Positions 19,778-27,413 of a stretch of 35,780 nucleotides of DNA are shown one piece after another. The notes under the pieces are model-generated. The model ran no database searches. It saw only the letters and a list, made by a program, of their open reading frames with translations, and was not told the origin of the DNA. The position numbers and the translations under genes are program-made. Where the stretch lies: NCBI GenBank assembly GCA_947481685.1, contig CANKHA010000025.1:1-35780 (forward strand), written 5' to 3'. This DNA comes from Bradyrhizobiaceae bacterium. Lineage in GTDB: Bacteria > Pseudomonadota > Alphaproteobacteria > Rhizobiales > Xanthobacteraceae. Each line of letters opens with the position of its first letter. Position 1 is the first letter of the stretch.

Positions 19778-21019
19778 TTACTCCGCCGCTTGCGTGCGGC
19801 CCGCGCCGATGCGCTCGTTAATGACGGGCAGATTGAGCGTCACGTTCTTCGCGGGGTCGCGGAAGACGTTCATCGGCTCGCCGCCCTTCTGCACGATCTC
19901 GATCTGCTCGCGGATCAGCCTGCGCAGTACGACAATGCCGCGGTCGGCATGACCGAGATGTTCCCTGGTGCGATCGGTGATCAGCCCTTGCGTTTCCCAC
20001 GCCATGGAATCCTGCGCGCCGGTGATGCTGGTGTCGTAGGCCACCGTCGGTAATTCCATCGGCAGCGCGCCTTCGCCGGTATCGGTTTTCAGCAGCTTCA
20101 GCTCAAACGGCGGGTCGCCGTCGGCCGGTGAGCGGTCGGTTTTGTTCGGAACGAAGTTCACCCGATAGACGCGCGTATGCGTGTCGTCGATCGGCACGCG
20201 GATTTGCAGGTCGTGGCGGAAACTGCGGTCTTCTTCTCCCTTGCGCGGTCCGCCGGTGAGATTGCGCAGGATGGTCGGGAACACGAGCGGATGTTCGTCG
20301 GTGCCCTTTGCGGTGATGCGGCGTTTCTGGATGCCGTGTTCGAAAATATCGAACTCGTGCTTCTCCTCATACTGCGCCTGACGGTCATAGAGCGGATCGC
20401 GCACGCCGTCGCCGAAGCGGACGCGCCCCGCGGCGCCGTAGCGGTAGCCATGCAGCCAGTAGAGATGCGACGGATCGACGGAGTTTTCCATCGGCTGCAG
20501 CCAGTTGCAGTCCATGATGGATTCCTTGTGAATGAAGCGCTGGCCGTCTTCCCAGACCAGCACGTCCCAGCGCGGCAGCAGCGGCACCGGTTGCGGACCC
20601 ATGTAGGTCCATAGCAAGCCGCCCAATTTCTCCACCGGATAGGCGGTGTGCTGAATTTCGTTCTTATAGGCCCAGTCCGCGGGCTCGGGCGGCGTTTCGA
20701 GGCAAGCGCCTTTCACGTCGTATTTCCAGCCGTGGTACGGGCAGCGAATGCCGTCTGCTTCAATGACGCCATAAGCGAGCGATGCGCTGCGGTGGCTGCA
20801 TTGCTCTGCGATGAGGCCATAGCGAACCTGTGTTTCGCCTTCGCGTAATGGCATGCGGAAAGCCACCAGGCATTCACCCAGGATCTTCACGCGCATGATC
20901 GGCTTTTCGTCGCTTAACTCTGCGGCGACGCAGATCGGGTGCCAGTAACGCCGCAGCAATTCGCCTGCCGGCGTGCCCTTGCCGACGCGCGTGAGCAATT
21001 CATTTTCGGCCTGTCTCAT
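19778..21019 (-). CDS. Rieske 2Fe-2S aromatic ring-hydroxylating oxygenase, alpha subunit
   Basis: A 413-residue oxygenase of the phthalate-dioxygenase-like class. The N-terminal Rieske cluster motif is CSHRSASLAYG ... CPYHGW (Cys-x-His and Cys-x-x-His). The mononuclear iron site is in NSVDPSHLYWLHG, which contains the bridging Asp and two His ligands. Such enzymes hydroxylate or O-demethylate aromatic acids using a separate reductase, none of which is in the window. ATG 21019 has GGAAGAG a few bases upstream. It converges on the histidine phosphatase gene with an 18-base gap. Nearby binding proteins and UbiD decarboxylases fit an aromatic-acid pathway. Confidence 0.93.
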   Translation of the reverse strand: MRQAENELLTRVGKGTPAGELLRRYWHPICVAAELSDEKPIMRVKILGECLVAFRMPLREGETQVRYGLIAEQCSHRSASLAYGVIEADGIRCPYHGWKYDVKGACLETPPEPADWAYKNEIQHTAYPVEKLGGLLWTYMGPQPVPLLPRWDVLVWEDGQRFIHKESIMDCNWLQPMENSVDPSHLYWLHGYRYGAAGRVRFGDGVRDPLYDRQAQYEEKHEFDIFEHGIQKRRITAKGTDEHPLVFPTILRNLTGGPRKGEEDRSFRHDLQIRVPIDDTHTRVYRVNFVPNKTDRSPADGDPPFELKLLKTDTGEGALPMELPTVAYDTSITGAQDSMAWETQGLITDRTREHLGHADRGIVVLRRLIREQIEIVQKGGEPMNVFRDPAKNVTLNLPVINERIGAGRTQAAE

Positions 21020-21318
21020 CAGCGCTCTTCCCAAGTGGTTCCGGAGCCGATCTCAGGGTCGGCCTTTTTACGTTGGGAAAATACGACAAGGTGAAAGGCC
21101 CCACAATCCATAAATGTCCAGGCCGTGTGTGATCCGCATACGTATTTGCGGGCCGCTCCTAGTCAGTCTCCAGCCATTCCTGATATTCAAGCATAGCGGC
21201 CGCGCGCCCTGGCAGTCCGCGGCACAATGCGGGCACGGACGCGTCGACTTCGATTATCACATCGTCGGCCACAGCTACCTGGTGGGATGATCTGCGCGAA
21301 GCCGAGGCCACGCGTTGC
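21020..21318. other. Intergenic stretch without a supported gene
   Basis: It holds the presumed promoter of the Rieske oxygenase. A short GCCGA/TCGGC hairpin followed by CTTTTT on the plus strand lies near 21048-21068, and a near-palindrome around CATACGTATTTG lies near 21135-21152. I see no RNA gene or convincing coding frame. Confidence 0.4.
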
Positions 21319-21867
21319 TCAGCCTCTCGAACGCAGGCCGAACTCCGCGCGGTGCGACGGCTGCGCTACCTTGGTGCGCCGGGTGGGCGAGGAGTCTGGC
21401 GTCCGCTCGACGCGCGGCGCGACAGAGATGTCTTGCGACTCGTCGGCGCCCGGCCAAAGCAGCAGCACAATCGTATAGGCAGCGGTGAGAAAACCACCGA
21501 AGGGCGTGTATTCCGCTAACGGCGGAAAGAAGCGCAGTTGCGTGTAGTGTGTGAATATAAACTGGTCGGCGATCATTACGGCAGTGACGCCGATAACCCA
21601 GGGCCAGGGATTAAAGCCCATGTCGCGGATCCGCTTCGCCTGAAGCGCGAGCGTGATCCAGATGCCGATGATTATGGCAGCCCCGCACATCACCATGACG
21701 AGGATATACGGCCCGGTGCCCCTGATGGAGAAGATACGGGCAAGCATGGCGCCGGATGTACCTAAAGCAAAGGCAACAATGAGGATGAGCAAAGTCGCGG
21801 CTACGGACCAACCAAGAAAGGCCAGTCGCCCCATTCGTCCGTGAAAGCTGAAAACAGCCTGAAGCAC
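21319..21867 (-). CDS. DUF805 family inner-membrane protein
   Basis: A membrane protein of about 182 residues with four hydrophobic segments. It has the DUF805 landmarks FSFHGRMGRLAFLGW near the start and AKRIRDMGFNPW between segments two and three. A hydrophilic Arg/Ser/Pro-rich tail of about 40 residues extends beyond the domain. The function of DUF805 proteins is unknown. GTG 21867 was chosen because it places the usual short leader before FSFHGR. TTG 21900 is also in frame, and a long palindrome lies between the two candidates. Confidence 0.75.
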   Translation of the reverse strand: MLQAVFSFHGRMGRLAFLGWSVAATLLILIVAFALGTSGAMLARIFSIRGTGPYILVMVMCGAAIIIGIWITLALQAKRIRDMGFNPWPWVIGVTAVMIADQFIFTHYTQLRFFPPLAEYTPFGGFLTAAYTIVLLLWPGADESQDISVAPRVERTPDSSPTRRTKVAQPSHRAEFGLRSRG

Positions 21868-21893
21868 GATCGCCCCCGTTACGGGGGCGATCG
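21867..21893. repeat. Perfect 13-bp-arm palindrome at the DUF805 start
   Basis: CGATCGCCCCCGT and ACGGGGGCGATCG are perfect arms around a single T. The structure abuts the GTG start chosen for the DUF805 gene and covers its G-rich ribosome-site region, so it could control translation or bind a dimeric regulator. There is no T-tract, so it does not look like a terminator. Confidence 0.55.
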
Positions 21894-21979
21894 TTAGCAA
21901 GAAAAGGTCACCACGCTATTTCCGGCTGCATCGAAAGCGCGCAATCCGGTTAGCGCCTTGTTAGCCTTATTTGTTGCGC

Positions 21980-22963
21980 TTATTTATTCCCCTGGCTCGC
22001 CTTGTACAGATTGTCGATGAAGCCGGTGTCGTCGATCTTGCGCACGTGGTGCATGTCCCACAGCGCCAGCGGATTGATCTTCTTGGCATCCGCGTTCTGG
22101 CGTTTGGCTTCCTCGTAGACGTTGGCGATGGCTTCCATCGACGGATAGAGCTTCGGCTCGAGGTAGGGCGCGAGGCTGTCGTAGATGAAGGTCGCAAGCA
22201 ACGTGTTCATCTTGCCTTCGCGGTTATACAGCCGCTCGATGATGGCGATGGATTTCTCACGCTGCGTCTTGAAGAAATGGATGCCCTCGAGCATGCCCTT
22301 GAGGAAGCGCTCGACGATGTCGGGGTTCTTCTCCACGAAAGCCAGGCTCGACGACACGGTGGTGAACCAGATCATCGGCTGGGGCGGCACGTCGATGGCC
22401 TTCAGGCCGTTCTGTTCGGCGATCATGCTGGCCGGCGCGGTGAGGAAGGCGGCATCAGCCTGCTTGTCGAGGATCTTGCGCCAAAGCGGGACTTTCTTTT
22501 TCTCGGCATCGCCTTCGACGGCATCCATGCTGCCGGCCTTCAGCGTCACGTTGCCGGAAAGCACGACGTCGTCGCGGTCGACGTCGAGCCCGCGCTGCTT
22601 CAGGTAGAGCCAGTCGTTGAGCGATGGATGCGAACCGCTGGTCGCGACGACCTTCTCGCGCAGGTCGGCGACGCCATTGATGCCGGAGTCGGGTCGCACG
22701 ATCAGCTTGATGTTCACCTGGTTCAGCGTCTGACCGAGATAGACCCAGTTGTCGCCGTGGGCGCGGGCCGCGTAGCTCGACACATGGTTGCCGCCGACGA
22801 ATTCGACTTCGCCCTTCGGCACCAGGTCATGCGCGTCCGTGGAGGAGATCATGTAATTGTAGTTCACGTCGAGGCCGTGCTTAGCCCATGAGCCGGACTC
22901 GTAAACGACGTGCAGCAGCGCCAGATGGCCGGCGGAGCGATAGGGGAAATTGACTTTATCCAT
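21980..22963 (-). CDS. NMT1/ABC-type substrate-binding-like protein without a signal peptide
   Basis: A 327-residue protein with the fold of ABC binding proteins of the NMT1/THI5/taurine type: VNFPYRSAGHLALLHVV and WAKHGLDVNYNY at the start, VEFVGGNHVSSY, and a late WDMHHV segment. It starts MDKVNFPYRS with no hydrophobic leader, so it is predicted to be cytoplasmic, unlike a transport receptor. It may be a ligand-binding enzyme or sensor using this fold. It is 19 bases downstream of a UbiD decarboxylase, the third gene of a minus-strand operon, which suggests it handles the decarboxylase substrate or product. Confidence 0.82.
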   Translation of the reverse strand: MDKVNFPYRSAGHLALLHVVYESGSWAKHGLDVNYNYMISSTDAHDLVPKGEVEFVGGNHVSSYAARAHGDNWVYLGQTLNQVNIKLIVRPDSGINGVADLREKVVATSGSHPSLNDWLYLKQRGLDVDRDDVVLSGNVTLKAGSMDAVEGDAEKKKVPLWRKILDKQADAAFLTAPASMIAEQNGLKAIDVPPQPMIWFTTVSSSLAFVEKNPDIVERFLKGMLEGIHFFKTQREKSIAIIERLYNREGKMNTLLATFIYDSLAPYLEPKLYPSMEAIANVYEEAKRQNADAKKINPLALWDMHHVRKIDDTGFIDNLYKASQGNK

Positions 22964-22982
22964 GCGGGGTTTGCTCTGCTTT

Positions 22983-24461
22983 CTATGGGTTCGGGTTGTT
23001 GCCGCCGAGGAAACGAAGCTTGTCTTTCCACTTCGTTTCGATCTCCTGCGAATAGTCTTTCGATACGGTGTTCACCACCGGAAACTTGTCTTTCCAGTGA
23101 TAGGGTTTCACGGCGTACATGATGACGCGCGCAGTGGTGTGGTCGTTGACCGCGCGCTTCTCCGGGCTGATCAACGGATCAATATAGCCGCTGTAGCAGC
23201 CGTCGATGATGTCGGTCTGGGTCTTCGGATCCCAACGCGTTGCCAGCGCCCACAACACTTCAGCGGTGCTGGTGACGTCGATGTCGTCGTCGACGATCAC
23301 GGTGATGCGGCCCATGTAGGAGCTTGGTCCCGCGCCGGTGGCGACCAGGCCCGCCATCTTGGCATGGCCCGGATGCATCTGCTTGATCGAGATCACATTC
23401 ATGAAGCCGACGCCGGGGCCGAGCGGTTTCCACACGCCGGTGACGCCGGGCACGCCCGCGGCTTCCAGTGCATCCCAGATCGCGGCCATGCCGGCGAGGC
23501 TCGGCTGGCGGCCGGGGAAGGTGGGCTTTGCAGGTGGCTGTCCGATCAGGATCGGATTGTTGCGGTGATAGATCGCGCCGACGCGCACCACCGGCTCATC
23601 GCCGGCATCGGTGGCGTAGTAGCCTGGCCATTCCGCGAACGGGCCTTCCGGTCGCGTCTCTTCCGACGGCGGCGGCATGAAGCCCTCGAAGGCGACTTCC
23701 GCGTCGGCCGGGATCGGCAGGCCGGTGAGTTCGCCGCGGATCACCTTGATCGGCTTGCCGAGACGGCCACCGGCGGAATCGAGTTCAGACATGCCGTGCT
23801 TCGATGAGGTCGATGCCACCACGCCGAGGATCGGCGCCTGACCGACGCAGACGACCATCGGGCAGGCTTGGCCTTTGGCCCAGTATTTCTCACGGATGAC
23901 GCTGCCGTGCTTGCCCGGTTCGATGAAGACGGTGAGCGTTTTCTCGTCCTGCACCTGGGTGCGGTAGGTGCCGAGGTTGACCCAGTCGGAATCCGGATCC
24001 TTGTTGATGATAAGGCATTCGGTGCCGATGTAGGGACCGCCGTCATGCTCGTGCCAGTGTCCGGCGGGGAAAGCGCGGATGTTCACGTCCTTGCCGCGCA
24101 CAATATTCTCGGTGATCGGGCCGCTCGTCACGTATTCCGGCGGAATCGGATCGGCTTCCCAGCGGCGGCGCGCGCGGAACTTCTTCAGCGCGTCGAGCGA
24201 GAGGTCGCTCTGGAATATGCGCGAGAAGCGCACGTTCATCAGGACGCGGTGACCCTTCGGATAGCCGGGGATGTCTTCGAACAGCAGCAGCGGCGGATAA
24301 CGGTCACGCAGACTCAGTTCATAGAGCGCGCCCATCTCCAGATAGGTGTTGACGCCCTTGATGACTTCCAGCTCGCCGCGCTCGCGTGCGATCCGGATCA
24401 ATTCATGCAGGTCGCCTTGCGCAGCGAGGCGTTGGTCGTCGGTGGCTGGTGTTGGTGTCAT
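22983..24461 (-). CDS. UbiD family decarboxylase (cassette 1)
   Basis: A 492-residue prenyl-FMN-dependent (de)carboxylase of the UbiD family, acting on aromatic or alpha,beta-unsaturated acids. The catalytic Glu pair is in PEGPFAEWPGYY (Glu272, Glu277), and an Arg that fits the third catalytic residue is in VNLGTYR (Arg167). ATG 24461 overlaps the stop of the binding-protein gene as ATGA, which implies translational coupling. No UbiX flavin prenyltransferase gene lies in the window, so the cofactor must be made elsewhere. It is a paralogue of the gene at 27414-28880, with the same neighbour order. The substrate is unknown. Confidence 0.94.
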   Translation of the reverse strand: MTPTPATDDQRLAAQGDLHELIRIARERGELEVIKGVNTYLEMGALYELSLRDRYPPLLLFEDIPGYPKGHRVLMNVRFSRIFQSDLSLDALKKFRARRRWEADPIPPEYVTSGPITENIVRGKDVNIRAFPAGHWHEHDGGPYIGTECLIINKDPDSDWVNLGTYRTQVQDEKTLTVFIEPGKHGSVIREKYWAKGQACPMVVCVGQAPILGVVASTSSKHGMSELDSAGGRLGKPIKVIRGELTGLPIPADAEVAFEGFMPPPSEETRPEGPFAEWPGYYATDAGDEPVVRVGAIYHRNNPILIGQPPAKPTFPGRQPSLAGMAAIWDALEAAGVPGVTGVWKPLGPGVGFMNVISIKQMHPGHAKMAGLVATGAGPSSYMGRITVIVDDDIDVTSTAEVLWALATRWDPKTQTDIIDGCYSGYIDPLISPEKRAVNDHTTARVIMYAVKPYHWKDKFPVVNTVSKDYSQEIETKWKDKLRFLGGNNPNP

Positions 24462-25492
24462 TCGGTTGAAAGGCCCTGTCCGCGGAGCATGGTGGTGATG
24501 TAGTCGATGGATTCATTTGGCGTCTTGGAGAGGGTTTGAACCAGCCCCTCAATGTCGGTGTGACTGACGGGCGCGTAGTCGCTGCCACGCTCGACATAGA
24601 GCGGATCCTTGGCCATCTCGGTGAAGGCCTTGCGATATGTGTCGACGATCGGCTGCGGCGTACCGGGCGGTAGCGCCAGCCACTTGTCCATCATGTTGAG
24701 TGCGATCCAGTATTCAAAGCCTCTCTGCGCAACCGGGTCCTTGATCTTGCCGGTCATGTCGTTGGCGATGATCGGCGCCTTGCCGAAATCCGGGCGCTCC
24801 ACGAATTTGCCGTTCTCCAGCATTCCGGACTGCGCCAGAATCTTGAACTTGCCGGTGGCGAGCATTTTCTGCACCAGCGGAATGGTGCCGGTGGCGGTCA
24901 TGTCGATCTCGCCGCGCTCCAGTGCGACCGTGAGGTCATTGGTGCCGCGATAGCCGACAACCCATTTGACATTCCAGTCGAGGAATTCCTTGCCCCAGGC
25001 GGTCATCTGCATACCCGAACGCGGCATGCCGCTGAGCGCGCCCATGATCACCGGCTCTGCTTTCTTGTCGAAGACGCGCTTTTCAACGTCCTTGTTGATG
25101 AGCAGCACGGTGCCGCCCTTGCCGGCCCCTCCGATAAAGTTGAAATCCTTCGGGTCGTACTTTGCCTGCGGCTTGCGGGAATGCAGCGGATCGATCTGCG
25201 TGCCCGACCCCATGGTGATGGTGAGCCCGTCGGGCTTGGTCTGCTGCACGATATAATTCAGCGCCACCATGCCGTCGGCGCCCGGGATATTCTGCACCAC
25301 GATCGTGGGATTGCCCGGCAAATGCTTGCCAAGGGCTGCGGCGATCAGGCGCCCGGCGGCATCGGTGCCGCCGCCTGCGGCGTAGCCGATCACCATCAAA
25401 ATCTGCTTGCCCTGGAATGACACCGGCTCCTGTGCCGAAGCGCTCGAAATTGCCGCCAGGAGCGCAGCCGCCAACATGCCGATCTGCCGCAT
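24458..25492 (-). CDS. Bug-type substrate-binding protein (cassette 1)
   Basis: A 344-residue periplasmic binding protein of the TctC/Bug family. The signal peptide is MRQIGMLAAALLAAISSASA. ILMVIGYAAGGGTDAAGRLIA, GNPTIVVQNIPGA and ALPPGTPQPIVDTYRKAF are family segments. ATG 25492 begins the signal peptide and has GGAAGGA just upstream; the open frame continues further but reads as leader DNA. It shares its stop with the start of UbiD cassette 1 (ATGA). It is much closer to the protein at 28915-29961 than to the other Bug proteins here, e.g. both have PRSGMQ.TAWG and GEIDMTATG. Confidence 0.93.
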   Translation of the reverse strand: MRQIGMLAAALLAAISSASAQEPVSFQGKQILMVIGYAAGGGTDAAGRLIAAALGKHLPGNPTIVVQNIPGADGMVALNYIVQQTKPDGLTITMGSGTQIDPLHSRKPQAKYDPKDFNFIGGAGKGGTVLLINKDVEKRVFDKKAEPVIMGALSGMPRSGMQMTAWGKEFLDWNVKWVVGYRGTNDLTVALERGEIDMTATGTIPLVQKMLATGKFKILAQSGMLENGKFVERPDFGKAPIIANDMTGKIKDPVAQRGFEYWIALNMMDKWLALPPGTPQPIVDTYRKAFTEMAKDPLYVERGSDYAPVSHTDIEGLVQTLSKTPNESIDYITTMLRGQGLSTE

Positions 25493-25543
25493 ATTCCTTC
25501 CCCTTCTGCTGATTTTAACGGACCGCGGAGGCGGTGCTTTTTT

Positions 25544-25576
25544 ATTTTTTGACATGTATTTCACAATCTGCGAACT
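25544..25576 (-). promoter_or_regulatory. Shared upstream box of cassette 1
   Basis: A 33-bp segment (ATTTTTTGACA ... CAATC ... AACT on the plus strand) about 51 bases upstream of the cassette 1 start. It matches 30015-30047 at 27 of 33 positions by direct comparison, and that copy is about 53 bases upstream of cassette 2. The surrounding DNA is not alike, so the box is probably a promoter or operator. A TTG-N12-CAA dyad lies inside. Confidence 0.5.
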
Positions 25577-25699
25577 ATGCTTTAGCGCGATTTTGCCGCG
25601 GCGGATAGCGGGCTTGCCACGAAGCCGCGGGGCCATCGGAGTTGCATCTAGCGTTGCATCTCCCTCTGGTTATGATGAAAAAAATAAGCGGAGGAAACG

Positions 25700-26728
25700 A
25701 TGCTGAGGTGGATTGCCCGGGGTCTGCTCGTTGCGCTCGCTTCTGCAGTGACGGCGATGCCGTCACTGGCCCAGACCGGCCCGGACTTCTACAAGGGTAA
25801 GACGGTCACCTACATCGTCGCGACGCCGCCGGGTGGCGGATACGATTTCTGGGGCCGCCTCGTTTCCGAATACATGCAGAAATATCTCCCCGGTTCGACC
25901 TTTGTAGTGAAAAACATGGGAGGCGCCGGCCATCTGGTGGGCGCCAACGCCACCTACGCGTCGAAGGCGGACGGACTGACCATCGGCACTTTCAATACCG
26001 GCTTGATCTACGCGCAGGTCATCAAGCATGACGGCGCGAAATTCGATCTCAGCAAAATGTCGTGGATTGGCAAAGCGGCGACCGAACCGCGCGTGCTTGC
26101 GATCGCATCGCATTCGCCGATCAAAACTTTCGATGAGCTTCGCGCAGCGAAAGAGCCGGTGAATTTTGCCACGTCAGGCGGCGGCACCTCGTCCGACTTC
26201 ATCGAAACCAACATGCTTGCCAATGTGTTCAAGCTCAATATCAAGATTCTCACCGGCTACAGTGGCACCGAGAGACGGCTTGCCATGCGTCGCGGCGAGA
26301 TCGTCGGCGCGATGGGCTCGCGCTCCTCCTTTGGCTCTTTCGTGCAGGATGGCCATGGCCGCTTCATCGCGCAGATCGGCGGCAACGATAAAGATGTGCC
26401 GCAGCTTCGCGATCTGGTCACCGATCCTTCGGGCAAGGCGCTGGTCGCGATGCTGCAATCGCAGGGGGACATTTCACGTCTGACGGCCGGTCCTCCCGGC
26501 ATTCCGCAAGACAGGCTCGATGCCCTGCGCATGGCCTTCCGCAAGGCGATGGAAGACCCGGAACTGCAAGCCAAAGCCGAGAAGCTGGAGCGTGCGGTCG
26601 AACCCGCCTACGGCGACGAGCTTCTTGCGATGATCAATACCGCGCTGAACCAGCCGCCGGAAATTGTGACCATGCTGAAGGTGACGCTCGAGGCGCCGAA
26701 AGACGAAGCGACCGCTCAGCCGAAGTAA
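25700..26728 (+). CDS. Bug-type substrate-binding protein
   Basis: A 342-residue periplasmic binding protein of the TctC/Bug family with a signal peptide (MLRWIARGLLVALASAVTA ... SLAQ). VTYIVATPPGGGYDFWGRLV and the late PQDRLDALRMAFRKAMEDPEL match the family. ATG 25700 follows GGAGG by five to six bases. It is transcribed away from cassette 1 and is followed 23 bases later by a cupin gene, so the two form an operon closed by a strong terminator. It resembles the protein at 16555-17643 (GGGYD motif) more than the cassette proteins (GGGTD motif). The ligand is unknown. Confidence 0.93.
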   Translation: MLRWIARGLLVALASAVTAMPSLAQTGPDFYKGKTVTYIVATPPGGGYDFWGRLVSEYMQKYLPGSTFVVKNMGGAGHLVGANATYASKADGLTIGTFNTGLIYAQVIKHDGAKFDLSKMSWIGKAATEPRVLAIASHSPIKTFDELRAAKEPVNFATSGGGTSSDFIETNMLANVFKLNIKILTGYSGTERRLAMRRGEIVGAMGSRSSFGSFVQDGHGRFIAQIGGNDKDVPQLRDLVTDPSGKALVAMLQSQGDISRLTAGPPGIPQDRLDALRMAFRKAMEDPELQAKAEKLERAVEPAYGDELLAMINTALNQPPEIVTMLKVTLEAPKDEATAQPK

Positions 26729-26751
26729 TCCAAGTCTGGAAGGACAAGACC

Positions 26752-27351
26752 ATGTCGAGCGAAGAAAAAAACTCCGAAACCGAATTTTTCGTTCGGCCTG
26801 GAGAAGCGGGCCACAACGAAAAGGAAATGGTCTGGGCACGCTGGGAGCGCAAGCGCACTTTCGTGCGCGCGCTCGAGGGCACCTATGGCGAACTGGTCAG
26901 TGAGCTCTTCACCCAGCCGCGGGTCTACCGCACCACTGACATGAAGTGGAAGGGCGGCCCCGTGTTGTTCAGCAAGACGCCGATCAACCCCGGTCACTCC
27001 CGCGTCACGCAGGCGATCGAGTGTCATCTCAACATCATCGCGCCGCATGGCGAGGGGCAGAAGCACGGCCACATGAACTCGGCCGTGCTCTATGTGGTGA
27101 AGGGCAAGGGCCACGACATCCACGAGACGCGGCGGATGGACTACGAGGCCGGCGATGCGGTGATCGTCGAGAATGCCTGCGTCCATCAGCATTTCAACGA
27201 CAGCGATGAAGAGATGGTGGTCGTCACCATGAAGGCGAAACCGCTCTTCCTCTTTATGCACATGCTTTACCAGAAGACGGTGAAGCTGCCGCCAAAGGAA
27301 ACCACAACGGGCGCGACGGATTACGCGCCGGGTTTCCAGGGCGAGCTGTAG
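26752..27351 (+). CDS. Cupin domain-containing protein
   Basis: A 199-residue single-cupin protein. The metal-binding first motif is seen as HGHMNSAVLYVVKGKG, followed by E-rich HETRRMDYEAGDAVIVE, and the second motif His is in ACVHQHFN. A mononuclear metal (Fe or Mn) dioxygenase, isomerase or sensor role is possible. There is no signal peptide. It lies 23 bases after a Bug protein gene and before a bidirectional terminator. Small cupins often accompany aromatic catabolic genes as ring-cleavage or unknown enzymes; the reaction is not known here. Confidence 0.88.
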   Translation: MSSEEKNSETEFFVRPGEAGHNEKEMVWARWERKRTFVRALEGTYGELVSELFTQPRVYRTTDMKWKGGPVLFSKTPINPGHSRVTQAIECHLNIIAPHGEGQKHGHMNSAVLYVVKGKGHDIHETRRMDYEAGDAVIVENACVHQHFNDSDEEMVVVTMKAKPLFLFMHMLYQKTVKLPPKETTTGATDYAPGFQGEL

Positions 27352-27354
27352 AGC

Positions 27355-27390
27355 AAATAAACGGAGGCGAAATCGCCCCCGTTTATTTTT
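27355..27390 (+). terminator. Bidirectional rho-independent terminator
   Basis: AAATAAACGGAGGCGA and TCGCCCCCGTTTATTT (one mismatch) form a 16-bp stem around a two-base centre, directly after the cupin stop. T-rich tracts follow on both strands, so it can also end transcripts from the opposing UbiD gene, whose stop is 24 bases further right. Confidence 0.85.
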
Positions 27391-27413
27391 GTGTCGAACG
27401 TGCCGTGAGCTTT

